From Kiritimatiellia bacterium (GTDB lineage Bacteria; Verrucomicrobiota; Kiritimatiellia; RFP12; UBA1067): a stretch of 11,363 nt of DNA. The notes below the pieces were generated by a model that worked only from the letters and a program-made list of their open reading frames with translations, had not been told where the DNA came from and made no database searches. The stretch lies in NCBI GenBank assembly GCA_017521065.1, contig JAFXEA010000003.1, positions 1 to 11,363 on the forward strand. The letters are read 5' to 3'. The position numbers and the translations under genes are program-made. Positions 6,616 to 11,363 of the stretch are shown here, one piece after another (the stretch's first letter is position 1; the number at the start of each line of letters is the position of its first letter).

Positions 6616-7239
6616 TTACCGCTTGCTCATGACAAGATTCCAGCCCTGTGGCAGAACAGATTCATAAACTGGGCGCCCATCAGAGCCATGACGCCATTTT
6701 ACCGTAACGGATTCATCCTTGAACACAGGCAGTGTCGCCTCGCACCATTCCAGCGATATGCCTTCTGGAGCCGACACATGAATTGTCTTGGCACGGCGGT
6801 CGATCTACTTCACCCCAAGCGCGTCGCGCACGAGCAGCCACGCCGCCTGGCACGGAAATCCGTGACAGCAGCTAAAACCATCCGTCCCGACGGATTCCCA
6901 TAGAGTGCCTGTCTTCTCCGCCATCGGCAGAAAGCAGGATTTAACCTCGTCCAGAACCCTCGCGGAAAGTCCGGCTTGGGAGAGCAGCCCAAAGCGAACG
7001 CTGTATCCGAAAAGCATGTTCGACGACCAAAGGCGCGGATACGTCCCTTTCACACGCTTCGGACCAAGCTCATCCACCAGTCTGCGCCATAGTTCAGGAT
7101 GGGACTGCGGTGAGGCGGTCTTCGAAATGAACGCGAAATACTGGCAGACCTCCGTACATTCTCAGGGATACTCAAGAACTCCGGCAACAGACACAAGCAA
7201 AATGCCCACGAAGACAATTGCATTTATGTTTTTCATCAT
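6616..7239 (-). pseudogene. Decayed alpha-L-rhamnosidase-like (GH78) gene with internal deletion and two in-frame stops
   Basis: One reading frame runs from ATG (7237-7239) to TAA (6616-6618), broken by TGA (7162-7164, codon 26) and TAG (6805-6807). The first piece is a signal peptide, MMKNINAIVFVGILLVSVAG. Straight after the TGA comes the end of a GH78-type (alpha/alpha)6 barrel: TEVCQYFAF, SHPELWRRLVDELGP, MAEKTGTLWES, and SCCHGFPCQAAWLLVRDALG. After the TAG the same frame gives the C-terminal beta-sandwich: IDRRAKTIHVSAP, ISLEWCEATLPV, VTVKWRHG and VLPQGWNLV. Relatives have several hundred residues between signal peptide and barrel end, so the middle is missing. Active enzymes of this family release L-rhamnose from glycans; this copy lacks most of the barrel and cannot be functional as read. 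It is the last gene of the minus-strand operon, 50 nt after the hydrolase gene, with a weak AGG ribosome site. The family call is confident from the C-terminal motifs. Confidence 0.85.
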
Positions 7240-7289
7240 TCTTACCTGTATTGCAGCAACCCCGGTTTTTTCCGCGCAGTTGATCGTCC

Positions 7290-8492
7290 TTATCGAGCGA
7301 AGTCAAGAACGGCGCTCGAACCGCACATATCCTTGAAGCGACCCTCATCGCGTTCATAGAGAGAAAGGAACGCCTGGCACGTACCTGCGGGTATTTTCGC
7401 AACCACCATATCTCCGTTCACTTCGGCTGGGGCTTCGAGCCACTTGCGTTTGTTGGCCCTTTCGCACCATCTCTTCGCAGCAAGATTTTCAGGGTCGGTC
7501 GTATAGTTCAGAACCGCGCGCCCCACGCTTTTTCCGCGCTTCACGATCCTGGCGCGGATAACTCCGTTTTCAGCCGTCGTATCGCCGAGTACCGGCAGCG
7601 AAATCTCTCCACAGGCGAAATGCCGCACCATACGCACGACCGAATCGAACTCGAATCCCACATGCGAATGCGGCAGCCGCGGCACGATCGCATGTCCGCG
7701 ATGAGTTGGGCACTCCTCGAACGCGGTCTGGGCGGAAGCCGGAGTCATCACTCCGTCATTCGTTCCGACCACCCACCACATGGGACACTTTGCAGCATGA
7801 AGGAACCTGCCGGCGACCAGTCCGCCGCCTGGTCCATACGGACGAAATGGGCGCACGTCGCCGCAGTAGATCTCGACAACCCCGCAAAAACGCGGATCGA
7901 GCGCCGTCAACGTCGCACCGTACCAGCCACCCCAAGAAAGACCCACGTAGACTATCCTGCTGGGATCAACGTCTGGGAGCGACCTTAAAAGCGAATGCGC
8001 ACGTACCAGATTGGCGACGTTCGCCTTCACCACCTTCGCATCGGAATCGACGTACTTTCCTCCTGGAAGGTAGAGCCGCGGAGTCTGCGGCTCTTTCGGA
8101 ACGGCATTCGTCAATCCCGGCGCCGGAATCTGGTTGTACCAGTCGGGGGCTAACACGGCGAAACCGGCCTCGCGCCATTTGTCGACATTGTAGGGGAACG
8201 CGGTCCCAGTCCCGCCATGAACGAGAAGCACCCCCGGATAGCCGCCCACCGGTGCTTCACTCGCCGGCTTGGCGAAATATGCGAAAAACTCCGAAGGTTT
8301 GCCGTCCGGTCCCCGGCCCTCAACCAGCAGCGGCTTCAGATCCTTGTATGCAGCAGCCGGCTCGGGACAGGCGCGACATTCGGGAGCGCACGACAGTTCA
8401 GTGAAATCCCAGTATTTTTCTGGCCGTTCGCGGAAATCGTCCGGTATCGCCAGCGCGGACGTAGCAAAGAGTATCTGCAAAAGCATATTCAT
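7290..8492 (-). CDS. Secreted alpha/beta hydrolase (dienelactone-hydrolase/acetyl-xylan-esterase-like)
   Basis: A 400-residue protein starting at ATG 8490-8492. An upstream ATG at 8577-8579 is in frame but would place 29 polar residues before the signal peptide and overlap the preceding gene; the chosen start has GGAGGA (8497-8502) just before it and begins directly with the signal peptide MNMLLQILFATSALA. The alpha/beta-hydrolase domain spans about residues 55-300, with oxyanion motif HGGTG (92-96), nucleophile S186 in GLSWG, D246 in GTNDG and H275 or H277 in LPHSHVGF. About 100 further residues (from GVIRARIVKRG) form a small beta-rich domain with NYTTDPE and RWCERANKRKW, like the tail of some PhoPQ-related or acetyl-xylan esterases. 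It probably hydrolyses an ester on a carbohydrate outside the cytoplasm. It lies 25 nt after the DUF6259-like glycosidase and belongs to the same operon. The exact substrate is unknown. Confidence 0.88.
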   Translation of the reverse strand: MNMLLQILFATSALAIPDDFRERPEKYWDFTELSCAPECRACPEPAAAYKDLKPLLVEGRGPDGKPSEFFAYFAKPASEAPVGGYPGVLLVHGGTGTAFPYNVDKWREAGFAVLAPDWYNQIPAPGLTNAVPKEPQTPRLYLPGGKYVDSDAKVVKANVANLVRAHSLLRSLPDVDPSRIVYVGLSWGGWYGATLTALDPRFCGVVEIYCGDVRPFRPYGPGGGLVAGRFLHAAKCPMWWVVGTNDGVMTPASAQTAFEECPTHRGHAIVPRLPHSHVGFEFDSVVRMVRHFACGEISLPVLGDTTAENGVIRARIVKRGKSVGRAVLNYTTDPENLAAKRWCERANKRKWLEAPAEVNGDMVVAKIPAGTCQAFLSLYERDEGRFKDMCGSSAVLDFAR

Positions 8493-8496
8493 ATCG

Positions 8497-8502
8497 TCCT
8501 CC
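8497..8502 (-). promoter_or_regulatory. Ribosome binding site deciding the hydrolase start
   Basis: GGAGGA on the minus strand lies 4 nt before ATG 8490-8492 and 10 nt before a second in-frame ATG (8484-8486). It excludes the far upstream ATG at 8577-8579. Which of the two close ATGs is used makes only a two-residue difference. Confidence 0.75.
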
Positions 8503-8517
8503 GTATCGCGCCCATGG

Positions 8518-10563
8518 TCACTTGACCAGTTTGACTTCGCCGGGAGCAAGCGTAAGCCTGAGCTTATCCTCGCCGCCATCGAACGGTTGCGCCTTGTCCG
8601 AAAAATTCACGACAGCAACCAGTTCCTTTCCAGAAGGCGAACGCCAACGCGTCGCCATCACTGGCGGAATCAGCACATCCCGTTTCGGGCCCCAGATCCG
8701 CCAGACCACCTTGAGCATATCGACTTTTGCCCGGTTCGGAATCTCCTCAAGCAGTTCTCCGTCGATAAAATACTCCATATTGGCAGTGCGAAGTTCCGCC
8801 AGATGGATGGAGTAGTCGAGCTTCGCCCGTTGGTTCTCGGCGAGAATCCAGGCGTCCGTATAGCCCGTCTGCATCCCCCACAGGAAATTTCGGCCCTCCG
8901 CAGCCCTGAAGGCCTCGGTTGTATAGCTCGAGCTCGTGCAACCGCCGTAGAAAATGGCGTATCCCGAATATACAGCCGGAATCATCGGAACATCCTCCGC
9001 GCAGTTCGGGCACCAGAGTTCAAAAGCGTCGATCTCATCGATATACGGTTCCGAGAAATTCTCCGACGTCAACGGCACACCCGGATGCCCGGCACGGACT
9101 TCACGCACCATCTTCTTGTAGTCGTCGACCCAGTGGGTGCCTCCCCCGACGGGATGACCGTGATCAGGCGAGAAACACTCCGCGATAGACATTGATGCGA
9201 CCTGGTCGATATAGATGCCGTTGGCGCCGTATTCTCCAACCATGCGATCGATGATGTTTCTGACGCGGTCGCGCCAGAGGGAAGTCGACTGGCACATAGC
9301 CGAAAACTTCCGCCCGCTCCAGTCCTCTGTGCAGAGCGATCCGTCCCGCTGGTAGCAGGCGTAGCGCTTTACTGTTTCGAACTCGCTGTGCCCGTGGTCC
9401 CAGATGCGGCCATTCATATACGGAAGAATCAGCACGCCTTTCTCAGTCAAACGCTGGACGGCCGCCCCGAAATTCGTCCGCGCCGGGAAAAATTCCGGAT
9501 TGAGCTTATCTTGCGGCCACTTGTGCCAGCCGTACCATTCGAGCGACAGAGGAAGCCGTCCATTGAGACGCTTGAGCATCTTATTGACTTCACATTCCGC
9601 ATGCAACTGGCCGAAGCCCTTGTCGTCGTCGGTGTGGATGGTCATCCAGAGTCCCGCATCGCGAATACGCTGCGGAATGTCCTTGCGCTCGGAGAGCGGA
9701 CCCTTTTTCATCCAGCTGGCGTTCTTGACCGCCCAAGTGCGGTAGAGCTTGGCGGCCTTCCACCAGTTGCCGCGAAACGCCTTGACGGAAACAGAGAACG
9801 GCATGCCGCAGGCGTTGCCGGGAACTCCGGCGTGCTCCGAGGTTGCCGTAATATGGAATGAGTTGTCCTTGCCGTAGGAAAAGTACTTGGTGCGCCCGTC
9901 GGGATCGAGCGCGGTGATCATCGCGCCGTCCCCGGTATCTGCCTCAAACGCCGCGAACTGGATCGGCACGTCGTAGTCAGGATAGCCTACCGTGCAGGAA
10001 TCTTCCAGCTCGCGCAGTCTACGTGCACCCCAGTTCCAGCCCGGCAGAATCACGGCGCCGCGGCCTTTCTCCACCACGCTCGCAAAACGCGGATAGTCAG
10101 TCGCGAAAAGTCCGTACTTCCGGCTGCGGTTCGTCACTCCGATGCGGAACTCGAACCTTTCGCCGGCCGCATTCCATTCGACGTCGCACTCGACATCGAC
10201 CGCCGCGTCGCCGCCGTCGATATCGACACCTGTCCACATGAACCTCAGCCATGTGCCAGAAAGGTGGCGGACACTCCGTTTGCCAGAGCAGGAAACAGCG
10301 TCAATTTCCTTCATCTCACCGGCGGTTCCAGCCGTAAACCTAAGTTTCCAAAGTCCGGGAGCTTTACCTTTCGGCACGGCGAAACGCGTTTTGCCGTATT
10401 CAAGGCCCGTGCAGCCAAATCCCTCCTCTGCCGCTGAGAAGGACAGCTTGCCGCCTTCCGGAGCGCTGAGCCCCACTGGCGACGATTCGGCGACACCGGC
10501 GAATACGGCAAACACCGCAACCCATAGAAACAGCAGTTTATGCGTCCAACTTTCCTTGTTCAT
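8518..10563 (-). CDS. Secreted glycosidase-like protein, DUF6259 type
   Basis: A 681-residue protein with signal peptide (about 1-26, core LLFLWVAVFAVFAGVAES). Residues about 30-285 look like an N-terminal beta-sandwich (GLEYGKTRF, FEFRIGVTNRSRKYGLF, FRGNWWKAAKLYRTWAV). Residues about 300-620 read as a TIM barrel: LSLEWYGWHKWP (339-350), GVLILPYMNGRIW (376-388), and GANGIYIDQVAS (446-457) with D453 as candidate nucleophile, then TSENFSEPYIDEID (499-512) with E501 as candidate acid/base. A C-terminal beta domain (about 625-681) ends in LTLAPGEVKLVK. This layout resembles DUF6259 proteins, relatives of the GH36/GH101-like alpha-glycosidases. I infer a retaining glycosidase acting outside the cytoplasm; the sugar is not predictable. 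It begins 6 nt after the stop of the preceding gene, whose last codons supply a purine-rich GAAAGG ribosome site, suggesting translational coupling. The stop is TGA. Confidence 0.85.
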   Translation of the reverse strand: MNKESWTHKLLFLWVAVFAVFAGVAESSPVGLSAPEGGKLSFSAAEEGFGCTGLEYGKTRFAVPKGKAPGLWKLRFTAGTAGEMKEIDAVSCSGKRSVRHLSGTWLRFMWTGVDIDGGDAAVDVECDVEWNAAGERFEFRIGVTNRSRKYGLFATDYPRFASVVEKGRGAVILPGWNWGARRLRELEDSCTVGYPDYDVPIQFAAFEADTGDGAMITALDPDGRTKYFSYGKDNSFHITATSEHAGVPGNACGMPFSVSVKAFRGNWWKAAKLYRTWAVKNASWMKKGPLSERKDIPQRIRDAGLWMTIHTDDDKGFGQLHAECEVNKMLKRLNGRLPLSLEWYGWHKWPQDKLNPEFFPARTNFGAAVQRLTEKGVLILPYMNGRIWDHGHSEFETVKRYACYQRDGSLCTEDWSGRKFSAMCQSTSLWRDRVRNIIDRMVGEYGANGIYIDQVASMSIAECFSPDHGHPVGGGTHWVDDYKKMVREVRAGHPGVPLTSENFSEPYIDEIDAFELWCPNCAEDVPMIPAVYSGYAIFYGGCTSSSYTTEAFRAAEGRNFLWGMQTGYTDAWILAENQRAKLDYSIHLAELRTANMEYFIDGELLEEIPNRAKVDMLKVVWRIWGPKRDVLIPPVMATRWRSPSGKELVAVVNFSDKAQPFDGGEDKLRLTLAPGEVKLVK

Positions 10564-10569
10564 TCCTTT

Positions 10570-11363
10570 TTACCTTTCTTTTTCTTTCTTTGTGAGAGTA
10601 TTTTCGACAACTGCGCGTATTTCCGCATACCCGCAGGCGGTAACGGGAAGTCGAGAGAGGCCTTTTGCGACTTTAACGGTTCCGATAGGCACACCGAAAA
10701 CATCAAACAACCGGGCTGTCGCCTCGGCGGAAGAGTCGATCACCACCCCCTGTTCAAGGCAGGCATTGACAACATATACCGTCTTCTTGCCAGATTCAAC
10801 CGGAAGAAAATTGGCATTCGAATAAGTCGTGACGACTTTTTCACGCTCATCCTCCCCTTCTATCCATGTATAACCGTTCTCGGGATGGTGCGGTGTGAAC
10901 GTCCCCTTCAGCAGCGCCCCGCGATGGGATTGCGAAAACCGCAGCCAATGACGAACCACGTCCGCGTGGGCGGGCTTCATCTTCGCGAGGATCATGGAAT
11001 ACTGGATCGTTGAATACAACACATTGAGAATCGGCAATGCCGCTCCCTCGGCAGTCTCATCACCGGACCAGACGAGCATATCGGAATGGACCGCAGCATT
11101 CCCGGAAGTCAGCCTCAGATCGCACATGCGCCGTCGGTTGGCCGTCGGATCAGCCGGACAGTCCAGCACCCTTATCATGTTGCCGTACTGGAGAATCGCC
11201 GGACCGATGTAGTGCTGGCGGAATTCCACGAGAACCTCAGGATTGATTTTTCTGAGCCGCGCGAGCACATCCTTCATCAGTCTGTCGACCGCGGCCGGGA
11301 CGGAGAGAAAATCGCGTCCGGCCATATCCTTGAGCGCGGGATCGTTTTCTGGTTGCTTGAACG
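10570..11363 (-). CDS. GH36/melibiase-like glycosidase, C-terminal part (cut by window edge)
   Basis: The frame is open to the right window edge: upstream of the internal Met at 11323-11325 the reading continues as FKQPENDPALKD, so the true start lies beyond the window and about 264 residues are seen. The segment INPEVLVEFRQHYIGPA, then YGNMIRVLDCPADPTANRRR, LRLTSGNAAVHSDMLVW and ALPILNVLYSTIQYSM match the second half of the TIM barrel in GH36/GH31-clan alpha-galactosidase-like enzymes. The E in LVEFRQ and the R-D-C segment are typical. The last 90 residues are a beta-sandwich domain (TVYVVNACLEQG, LFDVFGVPIG). The family breaks alpha-linked sugars such as galactose; the exact sugar cannot be told because most catalytic residues are outside the window. 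It heads the visible part of the operon, 6 nt before the DUF6259-like gene. Its lysine/glutamate-rich tail (TKKEKER) is coded by the purine run that serves as the next gene's ribosome site. Confidence 0.82.
   Translation of the reverse strand, partial: FKQPENDPALKDMAGRDFLSVPAAVDRLMKDVLARLRKINPEVLVEFRQHYIGPAILQYGNMIRVLDCPADPTANRRRMCDLRLTSGNAAVHSDMLVWSGDETAEGAALPILNVLYSTIQYSMILAKMKPAHADVVRHWLRFSQSHRGALLKGTFTPHHPENGYTWIEGEDEREKVVTTYSNANFLPVESGKKTVYVVNACLEQGVVIDSSAEATARLFDVFGVPIGTVKVAKGLSRLPVTACGYAEIRAVVENTLTKKEKER

Noticed and set aside
6805..7164. Stop-codon reassignment (TGA or TAG read as an amino acid) in the rhamnosidase frame
   Set aside because: TGA ends the DUF6259-like gene normally at 8518-8520, and this frame has also lost most of its barrel. 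Decay explains both stops better. TAG is not tested by another gene here.
7706..8404. Plus-strand open frame of 232 codons
   Set aside because: It is antisense to the alpha/beta hydrolase and very rich in Arg, Pro and Ser, with no recognisable motif.
8493..8579. Longer start for the hydrolase at ATG 8577-8579
   Set aside because: It would add a polar 29-residue leader before a clean signal peptide and overlap the preceding gene, while GGAGGA lies right before ATG 8490-8492.
8269..9195. Long plus-strand open frame of 308 codons
   Set aside because: It runs antisense to the DUF6259-like glycosidase and the hydrolase, whose products show clear family motifs. Its translation is low-complexity and arginine/serine-rich, as expected for a shadow frame in GC-rich coding DNA.
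10142..10825. Plus-strand open frame of 227 codons spanning the junction of two minus-strand genes
   Set aside because: Both opposite-strand genes are well supported, and this frame has a serine/threonine/proline-rich shadow composition and no motif.

Overview
The window looks like accessory, carbohydrate-degrading DNA from an anaerobic member of the Planctomycetota-Verrucomicrobiota-Lentisphaerota group, most likely Lentisphaerota or Kiritimatiellota. This is an inference from gene content: exported TIM-barrel sugar isomerases, right-handed beta-helix proteins, DUF6259-like and GH36-like glycosidases and small exported esterases typically cluster in those bacteria. No rRNA, tRNA, CRISPR array or insertion sequence is visible.

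Left block (1-3869, minus strand). The left edge cuts a secreted protein whose start resembles GH123/DUF4091-type glycosidases (1-817). It lies 18 nt downstream of a 669-residue secreted beta-helix protein (836-2845). That pair has its own strong-looking promoter at 2891-2921, with a 10-base A tract between the -35 and -10 boxes. A perfect 14-bp hairpin (2951-2980) separates it from an upstream lipoprotein of the sugar phosphate isomerase/epimerase fold (3003-3869).

Middle (3870-4678) is a gene graveyard. It holds the C-terminal part of a YkuD L,D-transpeptidase with its catalytic motif but no start (4208-4579, plus), and a shorter possible remnant on the minus strand (4019-4144). An extended -10 promoter (4616-4644) then leads into a 612-residue secreted protein made of two tandem alpha/beta-hydrolase domains, each with a complete catalytic triad (4679-6517, plus).

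Right block (6616-11363, minus strand) reads as one operon: a GH36/melibiase-like glycosidase cut by the right edge, a DUF6259-like secreted glycosidase, a secreted alpha/beta hydrolase, and last a decayed GH78-like rhamnosidase. The rhamnosidase keeps its signal peptide and C-terminal regions but has lost its middle and carries two in-frame stops. Gaps between genes are 6, 25 and 50 nt.

Taken together, the genes suggest extracytoplasmic attack on a decorated plant or host glycan: glycosidases cut the sugars, esterases remove acyl groups, and an isomerase-like lipoprotein may handle released sugars. No transporter, regulator or sulfatase is in view. Two glycan- or wall-active genes are dead, so this locus has been losing functions.
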